DNA from: Streptomyces sp. NRRL S-1022
GTDB lineage: Bacteria > Actinomycetota > Actinomycetes > Streptomycetales > Streptomycetaceae
NCBI RefSeq assembly: GCF_000720135.1
Contig: NZ_JOIU01000012.1
Location: 124,001-188,000 of the forward strand
DNA: 64,000 nt
Reading direction: 5' to 3'
The translations under genes and the position numbers were made by a program. Every line of letters starts with the position of its first letter. The first letter of the stretch is position 1. Below are positions 48,047-55,557 of this stretch, one piece after another. The notes beneath the pieces are model-generated. The model searched no databases and was not told the DNA's origin. It worked only from the letters and a program-made list of their open reading frames with translations.

Positions 48047-48511
48047 TCACTGGTCCTTGATCTTCCAGGGCATGACGAGGCCGAACTTCCACAGGTAGAT
48101 CCCGACGAGGACGCCGATGATCACCAGCCCGATCGCGGTCAGGGTGATGTTGCGGCGGCGCACCCTGGGGTCGAGGGCCCGCTGGGCCGCCTCGGTGACC
48201 TTGCGCTTGGTCCAGCGGAGCACGAGCTGGGCCCAGACGAACTCGGTCGCCCAGATCGCCATGCCGCCGAAGATCACCACCCAGCCGGGTCCGGGCAGGG
48301 GCAGCATGACGATGCCCGCCCCGACCACCGCGAGGCCGACCACGAAGACGCCGACCTGCCAGCTCAGGTGCAGGAGCCGGCGGGACTTGATGAATTCCGG
48401 CGCCCGCGAGCCGAGCCCGCGCTCGGCCTCCCGGCCCGTCTCGGGTTCCTCGGTCCTCGCCTCGTCCGCTGCCACGGCGACCTCGCCCGGCTCGTCACTC
48501 CCCGTATTCAT
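48047..48511 (-). CDS. TIGR02611-family PGPGW membrane protein
   Basis: 154 residues from the ATG at 48511 (MNTGSDEPGEVAVAADEART). An acidic N-terminal tail precedes the first helix (QVGVFVVGLAVVGAGIVMLP), the signature LPLPGPGWVVIFGGMAIWAT, and a further helix pair ending ITLTAIGLVIIGVLVGIYLW. I know the family only as TIGR02611/PGPGW membrane proteins of unknown function. It lies beside ssgB in Streptomyces, so a link to development is possible but not shown. Confidence 0.88.
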   Translation of the reverse strand: MNTGSDEPGEVAVAADEARTEEPETGREAERGLGSRAPEFIKSRRLLHLSWQVGVFVVGLAVVGAGIVMLPLPGPGWVVIFGGMAIWATEFVWAQLVLRWTKRKVTEAAQRALDPRVRRRNITLTAIGLVIIGVLVGIYLWKFGLVMPWKIKDQ

Positions 48512-48702
48512 ACAGACAAACCCTACCGGAGTGAATCCAGTCACCGGAATGGCGGCAGGACTGGTACGAGTTCTCGGCCGGAAGAGGTACGTAAAGACAC
48601 GCAAAACCCTCAGAGGGGTTTACAACGGCACCGTAGGTGGCATGTCGATTTCGCCGACGTGCGAATCCCCGAGCGCACACTGAGCGAAAGGCCCTGGCGC
48701 TT
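48512..48702 (+). promoter_or_regulatory. Divergent promoter region upstream of ssgB
   Basis: 191 bases. A hairpin AAACCCT-CAG-AGGGGTTT at about 48604-48621 runs directly into GTTTAC. Fourteen bases further is TGGCAT, which loosely resembles a sigma-B/sigma-H type promoter (GTTT...GGGTAT). ssgB of S. coelicolor is reported to depend on sigma-H, so this is a reasonable candidate; the match at the -10 is weak. Confidence 0.4.
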
Positions 48703-49116
48703 ATGAACACCACGGTCAGCTGCGAGCTGCACCTGCGCCTCGTTGTGTCGAGCGAGTCCTCCCTGCCTGTCCCCGCAGGCCTGCGGTACGACACGGCCGA
48801 CCCCTACGCCGTGCACGCCACCTTCCACACCGGAGCCGAAGAGACCGTCGAGTGGGTGTTCGCCCGCGACCTCCTGGCCGAGGGGCTTCACCGGCCCACC
48901 GGCACCGGCGACGTCCGCGTCTGGCCGTCGCGCAGTCATGGTCAGGGCGTCGTCTGCATCGCCCTCAGCTCCCCGGAGGGGGAGGCGCTGCTGGAGGCCC
49001 CTGCGCGGGCCCTGGAGTCCTTCCTGAAGCGGACGGACGCCGCCGTGCCGCCCGGCACGGAACACCGGCACTTCGATCTGGATCAGGAGCTGTCGCACAT
49101 TCTGGCGGAGAGCTAG
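48703..49116 (+). CDS. ssgB: Sporulation and cell-division protein SsgB
   Basis: 137 residues from the ATG at 48703 (MNTTVSCELHLRLVVSSESS). SsgB is a SsgA-like protein (SALP) that recruits FtsZ to future septum sites in sporulating aerial hyphae; it is essential for sporulation-specific division. Recognised from near-complete agreement with the highly conserved Streptomyces SsgB: LPVPAGLRYDTADPYAVHAT, FHTGAEETVEWVFARDLLAE, GDVRVWPSRSHGQGVVCIAL, HFDLDQELSHILAES. Length is exactly that of S. coelicolor SsgB. The ribosome-binding site (AAAGG) is distant and weak, consistent with tight control. Confidence 0.97.
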   Translation: MNTTVSCELHLRLVVSSESSLPVPAGLRYDTADPYAVHATFHTGAEETVEWVFARDLLAEGLHRPTGTGDVRVWPSRSHGQGVVCIALSSPEGEALLEAPARALESFLKRTDAAVPPGTEHRHFDLDQELSHILAES

Positions 49117-49514
49117 GTCGCCGCCCTTCGAAGCAGCCCGGCGCCGTCCACTCGGGGAGACGGCTCGGGCCAGGACAACCGCCTACGGCGCAGCTCCACG
49201 CCGTCACCGTGAGTGCTCACGGAGACGGCGTCGAGCTGCGCCGTCCCACTGCGCCGACTGACGGGCGTCCGCCGCCGGGTGACGGACGCCTGCCGGAGCG
49301 CGTCCGTGACGGGTGGGCCGGGGAGCGGTCGGCCCGACGCGCGAGCGGGACGCCGGGGTGGGCTCCGGGCGTGGGGCCCGGGAACCGCCGGCGGTTCCGT
49401 GGCGTTCTCCCGGCAAGTGAGGTCGGTCGCGGACGGGTGCGGCGGGCGCTGTTGTCGCTACCATCGGCCAGCATCGGCGGGCGCCCGCCCGACCCCCAGG
49501 CCAGGGAGCGAACT
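49117..49514. other. Intergenic region downstream of ssgB with large palindrome
   Basis: 398 bases without a credible gene. Contains the 58-bp palindrome at 49186-49243. Inverted GC repeats such as GACGGGCGTCCG and GACGGACGCC near 49259-49290 follow. Any promoter for the CGNR gene should lie in the last 150 bases; none was obvious. Confidence 0.5.
49186..49243. terminator. 58-bp near-perfect palindrome after ssgB
   Basis: The left arm CGGCGCAGCTCCACGCCGTC pairs with the right arm GACGGCGTCGAGCTGCGCCG (19 of 20), and the inside CCGTGAG-TG-CTCACGG is also self-complementary. Most likely the ssgB terminator, although it is larger than normal. Confidence 0.6.
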
Positions 49515-50075
49515 GTGCTGATCACCCACGACACCCGGTGCGCCCTCGACACCGTGGTGGATCTGGTGAACACCGCGCCGGAAGACGACGCGGAGGCGGA
49601 CGGACTGTCCGATGTCCCGGCTCTCGCGGATTTCGTGCGAAGCCACAAGATGAGCGACGTCGGTGTGCTGTCCGAGTTCGACCTCTCGGCCGTCCGCCGG
49701 GTCCGGGGACGGTTCGCTGCGATCTTCGCGGCCCCGGACCCCCGGTCCGCCGCCATGATGATCAACGAGCTGGTCGCCGCGGCGGGCACCACGCCCCGCC
49801 TGACGGACCACGACGGCTACGACTGGCATGTGCACTACTTCGCGCCGGGCGCCTCGGTGGCCGACCACCTCGCCGCCGACTGCGGGATGGCGCTCGCCTT
49901 CTTCGTGGTGGCCGGCGAGCAGGAACGGCTGCGGCGCTGCGAGGCCCCGGACTGCCGGCGCGCCTTCGTGGACCTGTCGCGCAACCGCTCGCGCCGCTAC
50001 TGCGACAGCCGCACCTGCGGGAACCGGCTGCACGTCGCCGCGTACCGGGCCCGGCGCAAGGAAGCGGCGGGCTGA
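49515..50075 (+). CDS. CGNR zinc-finger (ABATE-domain) regulator
   Basis: 186 residues from a GTG at 49515, preceded by CAGGGAG. The N-terminal ABATE domain (ALDTVVDLVNTAPEDDAEAD, LADFVRSHKMSDVG) is thought to bind stress-related ligands. The C-terminal CGNR treble-clef zinc finger is complete (CEAPDCRRAFVDLSRNRSRR, YCDSRTCGNRLHVAAYRARR), with four cysteines. Probably a DNA-binding transcription regulator; the targets are unknown. Cytoplasmic. Confidence 0.92.
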   Translation: MLITHDTRCALDTVVDLVNTAPEDDAEADGLSDVPALADFVRSHKMSDVGVLSEFDLSAVRRVRGRFAAIFAAPDPRSAAMMINELVAAAGTTPRLTDHDGYDWHVHYFAPGASVADHLAADCGMALAFFVVAGEQERLRRCEAPDCRRAFVDLSRNRSRRYCDSRTCGNRLHVAAYRARRKEAAG

Positions 50076-50078
50076 GGC

Positions 50079-50131
50079 GGCGGCGCTCGTCCGGAGCGGC
50101 GGCGCTCGTCCGGAGCGACAGCGCTCGCCTG
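50079..50131. repeat. 19-bp tandem repeat, about 2.6 copies
   Basis: GGCGGCGCTCGTCCGGAGC at 50079-50097 is repeated exactly at 50098-50116, then degenerates (GACAGCGCTCGCC). It begins directly after the CGNR gene stop codon. Confidence 0.75.
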
Positions 50132-50179
50132 GGTGCGACGTCGGTCCCGGCGGGTGGCGCCGGGACGGACGTGTACGGC

Positions 50180-50347
50180 TCACAGCAACAGCAGGTCGTG
50201 CAGCGCAGCCATGAGGATCAGGCACCCGATCACCGCCAGGAAGATCATCAGCGGTGGCTGGGAAAGGGCGAAGAGGCACCCGCGCGGCTTGTCCTTCGGC
50301 GGCGCGGCCTCGCTCTGTGACGTGTCCAGCATCTCGTCGCAGATCAT
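50180..50347 (-). CDS. Small single-pass membrane protein (55 residues)
   Basis: A short gene from the ATG at 50347 (or the in-frame ATG at 50332): MICDEMLDTSQSEAAPPKDK, then PRGCLFALSQPPLMIFLAV, then IGCLILMAALHDLLLL and stop. An acidic/polar N-terminal 25 residues are followed by one long hydrophobic helix reaching the C-terminus. The clean helix, lack of Arg/Pro bias and my recollection of a conserved Streptomyces small protein at this place support it as real. Function unknown. Confidence 0.75.
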   Translation of the reverse strand: MICDEMLDTSQSEAAPPKDKPRGCLFALSQPPLMIFLAVIGCLILMAALHDLLLL

Positions 50348-50472
50348 GACGCACCCGGCACCCCGTCCGCGATCAACGCACAGGGATCTTGCGCTAGTTC
50401 GCCGAATACCGTGAGGTCTCGTCCGGCTGGTGAACGATTCCGGACGCCTACGGACCCACTGTGTCGTTTCAG

Positions 50473-50486
50473 TCAGTCATGTGACT
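50473..50486. repeat. 14-bp palindrome near gene end
   Basis: CAGTCATGTGACTG, perfect apart from the central TG, one base past the stop of the gene at 50488. Could be a small terminator stem or a protein site. Confidence 0.4.
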
Positions 50487-50487
50487 G

Positions 50488-50928
50488 TCATATGCCGTGC
50501 TTCTTGAGGATGGCCTCGATGTCGCTGAAGTCCTCGGCCGGGTCGGTCCCCCGGGACGAGGCCGCCCGCGGGGCGGCTGCGGGACGGGCCGCCGTCCCGC
50601 CGAGGGACGGGGCCGGGGCGGCGGGCGCCACCGCGTCCCGCCCGGCCGCCCTGTCCCCCGCACCGGCGCCGGCCCGCCGGCGCTCCACGGCACGGGTGCC
50701 GGCGAACAGCAGCCAGGCCGCGCCCAGCACCCCGAAGCCCGCCCAGGCGGTGGGGCTCAGGGCGGTGTCGGCGAGCCAGCCGACGACTCCGGTCATCACC
50801 AGACCGACCGGCACCAGCGAGTAGGCCGCGAGGCGGGCCGCCGCCAGGAAACGCCTGCGGTAGGCCGTGACCACTGCGATACCCAGGCCCGCCGCGGACA
50901 CGGCGGAGCAGACTGTCTCGGCAATCAT
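50488..50928 (-). CDS. Small membrane protein of unknown function
   Basis: 146 residues from the ATG at 50928 with an ideal AGGAGG site. Three hydrophobic segments (MIAETVCSAVSAAGLGIAVV, LAAYSLVPVGLVMTGVVGWL, AWAGFGVLGAAWLLFAGTRA) are followed by a 45-residue Ala/Pro/Arg-rich linker. The sharply conserved-looking end is DFSDIEAILKKHGI, a short helix that is probably a docking motif. I recognise it as a conserved Streptomyces protein but know no function. Confidence 0.85.
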   Translation of the reverse strand: MIAETVCSAVSAAGLGIAVVTAYRRRFLAAARLAAYSLVPVGLVMTGVVGWLADTALSPTAWAGFGVLGAAWLLFAGTRAVERRRAGAGAGDRAAGRDAVAPAAPAPSLGGTAARPAAAPRAASSRGTDPAEDFSDIEAILKKHGI

Positions 50929-51121
50929 CCGGTCCTCCTGGCGGGCGGGCTCGATCTCGTCGCTTCCATCGTGCACCGCCGACGCCCCGCGATGCCATGA
51001 TCCGGCCGGACATCAGGGACATCTCCGGGTCGTCTCGGGGCCCTCGCCACCCGCCCCGGGCTCCGGCGCCCGCGAGATCCCGATTGGGTCCGCCCGCGTC
51101 CGGCCTGGAAGACTGGTGGGC

Positions 51122-51655
51122 ATGAGCGACACCTCTCCCGCACGCACCGATGCCCTCGTCCTCGACGTCTGGTGCGAGCTGCAGTGCCCCGACTGCCGCA
51201 CCGCCCTGGACGACGTCCGCGCCCTGCGCGCCCGCTACGGCGACCGGCTGGAGCTGCGGCTGCGGCACTTCCCGCTGGAGAAGCACAAGCACGCCTTCGC
51301 CGCCGCGCAGGCCGTCGAGGAGGCGCTGGAACAGGGCAACGGCTGGCCGTACGTGGAGGCCGTGCTGGAGCGGGTCGAGGAGCTGGACCGGGCGGGCGAA
51401 CCCTTCCTGGTCGAGGTGGCCCGCGAACTCGGCCTGGACGCCGAGGAGTTCGACACCGCGCTGATCGACGGCCGGCACATCCTGATCGTGGACGCCGACC
51501 AGGCCGAGGGCAAGGCGATCGGGGTGACGGGCACCCCGACGTACGTCATCGGGGGCGAGCGCCTCGACGGCGGCAAGAGCCAGGAGGGGCTGCGCGCGCG
51601 CATCGAGGAGATCGCGGACCGCCTGCTGGCCGGCCAGGGCGACCGGCAGGCCTGA
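51122..51655 (+). CDS. DsbA-family (FrnE-like) oxidoreductase/isomerase
   Basis: 177 residues from the ATG at 51122 (MSDTSPARTDALVLDVWCEL). A thioredoxin-fold DsbA with the redox motif CPDC in VWCELQCPDCRTALDDVRAL, a helical insertion, and the cis-Pro loop (AIGVTGTPTYVIGGERLDG). No signal peptide, so it is cytosolic like other FrnE/2-hydroxychromene-isomerase-type proteins. The last three codons and the stop lie in the first unit of a 21-bp tandem repeat. Confidence 0.9.
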   Translation: MSDTSPARTDALVLDVWCELQCPDCRTALDDVRALRARYGDRLELRLRHFPLEKHKHAFAAAQAVEEALEQGNGWPYVEAVLERVEELDRAGEPFLVEVARELGLDAEEFDTALIDGRHILIVDADQAEGKAIGVTGTPTYVIGGERLDGGKSQEGLRARIEEIADRLLAGQGDRQA

Positions 51656-51743
51656 GGACGCGACCGGCAGGCCTGAGGACGCGACCGGCAGGCCTGAGGA
51701 CGCGGCCGGCCGGCCTGAGGGTGCGGCCGGCCGGCCTGAGGAC
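51639..51743. repeat. 21-bp tandem repeat, 5 copies
   Basis: Unit GCGACCGGCAGGCCTGAGGAC. Copies 1-3 are identical; copies 4 and 5 vary at three or four bases. The first unit contains the DsbA-like gene's stop codon (51653-51655), and every unit repeats that stop in the same frame. Confidence 0.9.
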
Positions 51744-51760
51744 GAGACGGGCCGGCTGCC

Positions 51761-52585
51761 TCACAGCAGGGGCTTGGTCAGCGAGTGGGTCACCGCCTCG
51801 TACCCGAGTGAGGTGTAGAGCCGCTCGGCCGGGGTGTTGCCCGCGAACACGTTGAGGCCGAGCACCGGGCGGCCGGCCTCGATCGCCTGGCGTTCCGCCA
51901 GCAGCATGAGCGTACGGCCGTGCCCGCGTCCGCGGTGGGCCGCGCCGGTCTCCACGTCGAACACGTACGCCCGGGTCTCCTCCAAGGCCAGCCACAGGGT
52001 GCCCACCGGGCCGCCCGCGTGCTCCAGCACGCTGAAGAGCATGCCGTCGGTGGCGAGCCCGTCCGGCAGCAGCCGGGCGTGGTCGTTGCGGGCCTTGGCA
52101 CGGGCCGCGGTCTCGGACAGGCCCCGCTCGGTCCAGGAGCGCGCGTACCGCTCGCTCTCCTTCTCCTGCCAGGTGTCGAACTCGGCCGGAGTCATGGGCC
52201 GTGCCCGGCTGTCCGCCGGCAGCGCGGGCGGTGTGCCGCCGAGGTGTTTCTCCATGCCGCGGTTGCGCACGGTGTAGCCGAGGGCGCCGAACAGGCGCAG
52301 CGCGGCGGCCGCGGCGGTGGGCACCACGGTCTCCATCTGGACACAGCCCCAGCCGCGGGCCACCTCCTCCGCGGCGAGCGCGGCGACGGTGCCCCGGCCG
52401 CGCCGCCGGTCCGGCTCGGCGATCGTGAGGTCGATGACGCGGGCCACCGAGTCGCCGAGCGACGGGGAGGTGCCGAGGTGCACCTCGCCGACGGGACGGC
52501 TGTTCACGCAGACCGCGTAGCGGCGGGAACGGGTTCCGTCGGGGTGCTGCTGGAGCGGCTCGGCCGGCCGCAGGGTCGTGGTCAT
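51761..52585 (-). CDS. Tandem GNAT acetyltransferase
   Basis: 274 residues from the ATG at 52585 (MTTTLRPAEPLQQHPDGTRS). Two GNAT folds: the N-terminal with VIDLTIAEPDRRRGRGTVAA (acetyl-CoA loop RRRGRG) and LRLFGALGYTV, the C-terminal with VFDVETGAAHRGRGHGRTLM and NTPAERLYTSLGYEAVTHSL. Both have the R/Q-x-x-G-x-G/A pyrophosphate-binding motif, so both may be active. The substrate is unknown. Convergent with the DsbA-like gene across the tandem repeat. Confidence 0.9.
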   Translation of the reverse strand: MTTTLRPAEPLQQHPDGTRSRRYAVCVNSRPVGEVHLGTSPSLGDSVARVIDLTIAEPDRRRGRGTVAALAAEEVARGWGCVQMETVVPTAAAAALRLFGALGYTVRNRGMEKHLGGTPPALPADSRARPMTPAEFDTWQEKESERYARSWTERGLSETAARAKARNDHARLLPDGLATDGMLFSVLEHAGGPVGTLWLALEETRAYVFDVETGAAHRGRGHGRTLMLLAERQAIEAGRPVLGLNVFAGNTPAERLYTSLGYEAVTHSLTKPLL

Positions 52586-52634
52586 CACAGGTGTTCTACC
52601 CAGGGCGGCCGCCCGCGTCAGCCTGTTTTCCGGC

Positions 52635-53456
52635 TCAGGGGTCGAGGTGCTGTCCGGAGCGCTCGTCGAAGATCCGCATGGTCTCGGCGGTCACCGGGCC
52701 CGGGGCGCCGGGCAGTTCGCGGTCGTCGGCCTGGTGCACGGCCTGGACGTCCCGCAGGGTGGAGGTCAGGAAGATCTCGTCGGCGCGCCGCAGGACGTCC
52801 AGCGGCAGGTCGGTCTCCTTGGCGCCCGTCCACTCGATCACCAGGGCCCGGGTGACGCCGGGCAGGCAGCCGGAGGTGACCGGCGGGGTGTGGACCTCGC
52901 CGTCCAGGACGACGAAGACGTTGGACCCGGTGCCCTCGCAGAGCCGCCCGACCGTGTTGCCGAACAGGGCCTCGGAGGCGCCGTTCTGGTGGGCGCGGGC
53001 GAGGGCCACGATGTTCTCGGCGTACGAGGTGCTCTTGACGCCGGCGAGGGCACCGCGTTCGTTGCGGGTCCACGGGACGGTGATCACCGCGGTGGAGTCC
53101 GGGCGGCGGCTGGTCTCGCCGACGGCGACCATGAGGGTGGGGCCGTTCTCGCCGCGGCCGGTGCCGAGCGGGCCGTGGCCACCGGTGTAGGTGATCCGCA
53201 GCCGGCCCAGCAGCACCGGGTCGGCCGCCAGGACGGCCGTACAGGCGCGGCGCACCTCGTCGTGGTCGGGGTCGGGCAGGCCGAGGCCGCGGGCCGAGCG
53301 GGTCAGCCGGTCGAGGTGCCGGGTGAGCGCGAACGGCGCGCCGTCGACCGCCTTGACGGTCTCGAAGACGCCGTCGCCGACGGTCAGTCCGTGGTCGAGG
53401 GCGGAGACCCGGGCGGATCGCAGGTCCCGCAGCTCGCCGTCCAGCCAGATCCTCAT
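52635..53456 (-). CDS. Aminotransferase class IV (aminodeoxychorismate lyase-like)
   Basis: 273 residues from the ATG at 53456 (MRIWLDGELRDLRSARVSAL). A fold-type IV PLP enzyme; the catalytic lysine is in LAGVKSTSYAENIVALA, and the phosphate-binding part is EGTGSNVFVVLDGEV and PPVTSGCLPGVTR. Next to a chorismate-utilising synthase gene with a four-base overlap, it probably acts as PabC, splitting aminodeoxychorismate to 4-aminobenzoate for folate. A branched-chain or D-amino acid aminotransferase is less likely in this context. Confidence 0.88.
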   Translation of the reverse strand: MRIWLDGELRDLRSARVSALDHGLTVGDGVFETVKAVDGAPFALTRHLDRLTRSARGLGLPDPDHDEVRRACTAVLAADPVLLGRLRITYTGGHGPLGTGRGENGPTLMVAVGETSRRPDSTAVITVPWTRNERGALAGVKSTSYAENIVALARAHQNGASEALFGNTVGRLCEGTGSNVFVVLDGEVHTPPVTSGCLPGVTRALVIEWTGAKETDLPLDVLRRADEIFLTSTLRDVQAVHQADDRELPGAPGPVTAETMRIFDERSGQHLDP

Positions 53457-54496
53457 GTGAGCGCCCCTTCGGTCGCCTCGTACGCTCCCGACGCCACGGC
53501 GAGCAGCCGGGACGCCTTCAGCTCGGTCTCGCGCCACTCCCCCTCGGGGTCGGACCCCCAGGTGATGCCGGCGCCGGTGCCGAAGCGCAGGGCGCCCGCG
53601 GCGCGGTCGATCCAGAAGGTACGGATGCCCACGGCCAGCTCGGCGGTGCCCCGGTCGGCGTCGACCCAGCCGATGCCGCCGCAGTAGGGGCCGCGCGGTG
53701 CCGTCTCCAGCGCCTCGATGATCCTGAGGGCGCTGGACTTGGGGGCGCCGGTGACCGAGCCGGGCGGGAAGGCCGCGGCCAGCAGCTCCGGCCAGCCGGC
53801 GTCCGCGCGCAGCTCGCCGCGGACGGTGGACACGAGGTGGACGAGCCCCGGGTGCTTCTCCACGACGCACAGGTCGGGGACCGTCACACTGCCGGTCGCG
53901 CAGACGCGGCCGATGTCGTTGCGGACCAGGTCCACGATCATCACGTTCTCGGCGTAGTCCTTCTCCAGGAGGTCCGCCTCGGTGCGCCCGGTGCCCTTGA
54001 TCGGACCCGATTCGACGGTACGGCCGTCCCGGCGCAGGAACAGCTCGGGCGAGGCGGTGGCGATCTCCACGCCGTGCTCCGGCAGCCGGATCGTTCCCGC
54101 GTACGGGGCCGGGTTGCCCCGGGCCAGCAGGGCGGTGAGGGCGTCCACGTCGGCGCCGGGGGCGACGGGCGCGCTCAGCACCCGGCAGAGGTTGGCCTGG
54201 TAGACGTCGCCGGCCGCTATGTACGCGCGGATGCGGCGGACGGCCGCGGTGTACGCGGCGCGGTCCAGGGACGAGGTCCAGTCCTCCGGCTCCGGGCCCC
54301 GCCAGGCGCCGGGCACCGGCGCGGGCACCGGCTCCTCGCGCACGTCGGCGAAGCGGGCGCAGGTCAGCCGGCCCTCGAAGTCCGCGCAGACGGCCCAGAA
54401 GCCGGTCGAGTCCAGCGCGGCCGGATCACTGGTGACGTCGAGGAGACCGGTGGCGACGCGGTCGCCGAAGCGGGCGAGAGGAGCATGGTGGAGCAC
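53453..54496 (-). CDS. Chorismate-binding synthase (aminodeoxychorismate synthase component I-like)
   Basis: 347 residues from a GTG at 54496 (VLHHAPLARFGDRVATGLLD). Shorter than full PabB/TrpE because the N-terminal beta-domain is reduced, but the catalytic domain is complete: IAAGDVYQANLCRVL, ESGPIKGTGRTEADLLEKDY, IVDLVRNDIGRVCATGSVTV, FPPGSVTGAPKSSALRIIE. The PIKGT lysine is the ADC-synthase signature rather than anthranilate synthase. No glutaminase partner is encoded here. Coupled to the lyase gene by a four-base overlap. Confidence 0.9.
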   Translation of the reverse strand: MLHHAPLARFGDRVATGLLDVTSDPAALDSTGFWAVCADFEGRLTCARFADVREEPVPAPVPGAWRGPEPEDWTSSLDRAAYTAAVRRIRAYIAAGDVYQANLCRVLSAPVAPGADVDALTALLARGNPAPYAGTIRLPEHGVEIATASPELFLRRDGRTVESGPIKGTGRTEADLLEKDYAENVMIVDLVRNDIGRVCATGSVTVPDLCVVEKHPGLVHLVSTVRGELRADAGWPELLAAAFPPGSVTGAPKSSALRIIEALETAPRGPYCGGIGWVDADRGTAELAVGIRTFWIDRAAGALRFGTGAGITWGSDPEGEWRETELKASRLLAVASGAYEATEGALT

Positions 54497-54605
54497 GTGG
54501 TCGAGTCTAGGGCGGGTGTCCGGGAGGTGGCTCCGGGATGTCCCGGAGCGGGCCCCGGCCACCGGGTCCGCCGGGTGCACCGCAGCACGCTGCGCAAACG
54601 CGTTT

Positions 54606-54633
54606 TTGTGCTGGCCCGGGAATCCGCTAGAGT
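54606..54633 (+). promoter_or_regulatory. Promoter of the tRNA array
   Basis: TTGTGC (54606-54611), a 16-base spacer, then TAGAGT (54628-54633), about 40 bases before tRNA-Gly. Typical for Streptomyces stable-RNA promoters. Confidence 0.65.
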
Positions 54634-54674
54634 TCAACACGTCGCCGGGACGCGGAAGCGGACCGAAACGACAG

Positions 54675-54747
54675 GCGGACGTAGCTCAGTTGGTAGAGCG
54701 CAACCTTGCCAAGGTTGAGGTCGCGAGTTCGAGCCTCGTCGTCCGCT
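54675..54747 (+). tRNA. tRNA-Gly (GCC anticodon)
   Basis: A 73-nt cloverleaf: acceptor GCGGACG/CGTCCGC, D arm GCTC-AGTTGGTA-GAGC, anticodon stem CAACC/GGTTG around TTGCCAA (anticodon GCC), T arm GCGAG-TTCGAGC-CTCGT, discriminator T. Confidence 0.97.
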
Positions 54748-54785
54748 CGAAGGAAGAAGGGGTCGTCCCGATCCCCTACACTCCT

Positions 54786-54856
54786 GGTGGAGTGGCCGAG
54801 AGGCGAGGCAACGGCCTGCAAAGCCGTCTACACGGGTTCAAATCCCGTCTCCACCT
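54786..54856 (+). tRNA. tRNA-Cys (GCA anticodon)
   Basis: A 71-nt cloverleaf: acceptor GGTGGAG/CTCCACC, anticodon stem ACGGC/GCCGT around CTGCAAA (anticodon GCA), T arm CGGG-TTCAAAT-CCCG, discriminator T. Confidence 0.97.
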
Positions 54857-54860
54857 CCAA

Positions 54861-54932
54861 GGACGATTAGCTCAGCGGGAGAGCGCTTCCCTGACACGGA
54901 AGAGGTCACTGGTTCAATCCCAGTATCGTCCA
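54861..54932 (+). tRNA. tRNA-Val (GAC anticodon), copy 1
   Basis: A 72-nt cloverleaf: acceptor GGACGAT/ATCGTCC, anticodon stem CTTCC/GGAAG around CTGACAC (anticodon GAC), T loop TTCAATC, discriminator A. Confidence 0.97.
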
Positions 54933-54970
54933 CCGGATCCTCGGATCCTGGGTCTTCTCGAAGATCCCTC

Positions 54971-55042
54971 GCGCGATTAGCTCAGCGGGAGAGCGCTTCC
55001 CTGACACGGAAGAGGTCACTGGTTCAATCCCAGTATCGCGCA
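54971..55042 (+). tRNA. tRNA-Val (GAC anticodon), copy 2 with altered acceptor
   Basis: Identical to copies 1 and 3 in all arms except the acceptor stem, which is GCGCGAT/ATCGCGC. The changes on the two strands compensate, so pairing is preserved. Confidence 0.97.
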
Positions 55043-55071
55043 CTGCCTGTGACCCGTGGGTCACGGTCCGC

Positions 55072-55143
55072 GGACGATTAGCTCAGCGGGAGAGCGCTTC
55101 CCTGACACGGAAGAGGTCACTGGTTCAATCCCAGTATCGTCCA
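55072..55143 (+). tRNA. tRNA-Val (GAC anticodon), copy 3
   Basis: A 72-nt cloverleaf identical to copy 1 (acceptor GGACGAT/ATCGTCC, anticodon GAC). Last gene of the array, twelve bases before the terminator. Confidence 0.97.
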
Positions 55144-55154
55144 CACAGCAAGGA

Positions 55155-55183
55155 GCCCCCGGCCGTCTCGTACGGCCGGGGGC
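55155..55183. terminator. Terminator of the tRNA array
   Basis: A 12-bp stem GCCCCCGGCCGT / ACGGCCGGGGGC with a CTCGT loop, followed by TTCTTC: closest in the window to a classic intrinsic terminator. Also serves the convergent zinc-ribbon gene. Confidence 0.9.
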
Positions 55184-55195
55184 TTCTTCGTGGGC

Positions 55196-55477
55196 TCAGC
55201 TGGAGAAGAGCATGTGGCCGAAGCTCTTGTGGCGGTGGTGGCCGTGGTGACCGTGGCCGCCGTGCGGGGCGCCCCAGGCGGGCGCCGGCGGGGCCGGGTA
55301 GGCCTGCGGGGCCGCGGGAGGCGGCGGGGCCGGCTGCGACCACTGGGACTCCAGACGGGTCAGCGCCTCCAGCTCGCCGTAGTCGAGGAAGATGCCGCGG
55401 CAGCCGCTGCACTGCTCGATCTGTACGCCGTTGCGGTTGTAGGTGTGCATCGGTGCATGGCACTTCGGACACTGCAT
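55196..55477 (-). CDS. zf-TFIIB-type zinc-ribbon protein
   Basis: 93 residues from the ATG at 55477. The N-terminal zinc ribbon has four cysteines (MQCPKCHAPMHTYNRNGVQI, EQCSGCRGIFLDYGELEAL), typical of the small zf-TFIIB family. A Pro/Ala/Tyr-rich linker and a His/Gly-rich C-terminus (GGHGHHGHHRHKSFGHMLF) follow, which could bind extra metal. Function unknown. Probably the last gene read towards the tRNA array from the left-facing side. Confidence 0.88.
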   Translation of the reverse strand: MQCPKCHAPMHTYNRNGVQIEQCSGCRGIFLDYGELEALTRLESQWSQPAPPPPAAPQAYPAPPAPAWGAPHGGHGHHGHHRHKSFGHMLFSS

Positions 55478-55557
55478 GCTCGGCTCAACTCCTCGCCGGT
55501 CGGTCCTGCTTCGTGTTTCCCCAGGACAGACTCCGTCCGGCCCCGGGCGGTTGCAGC

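Noticed and set aside
51639..51743. The five 21-bp repeats as a CRISPR array
   Set aside because: The repeats are directly adjacent with no spacers, are GC-only motifs, and no cas gene is present.
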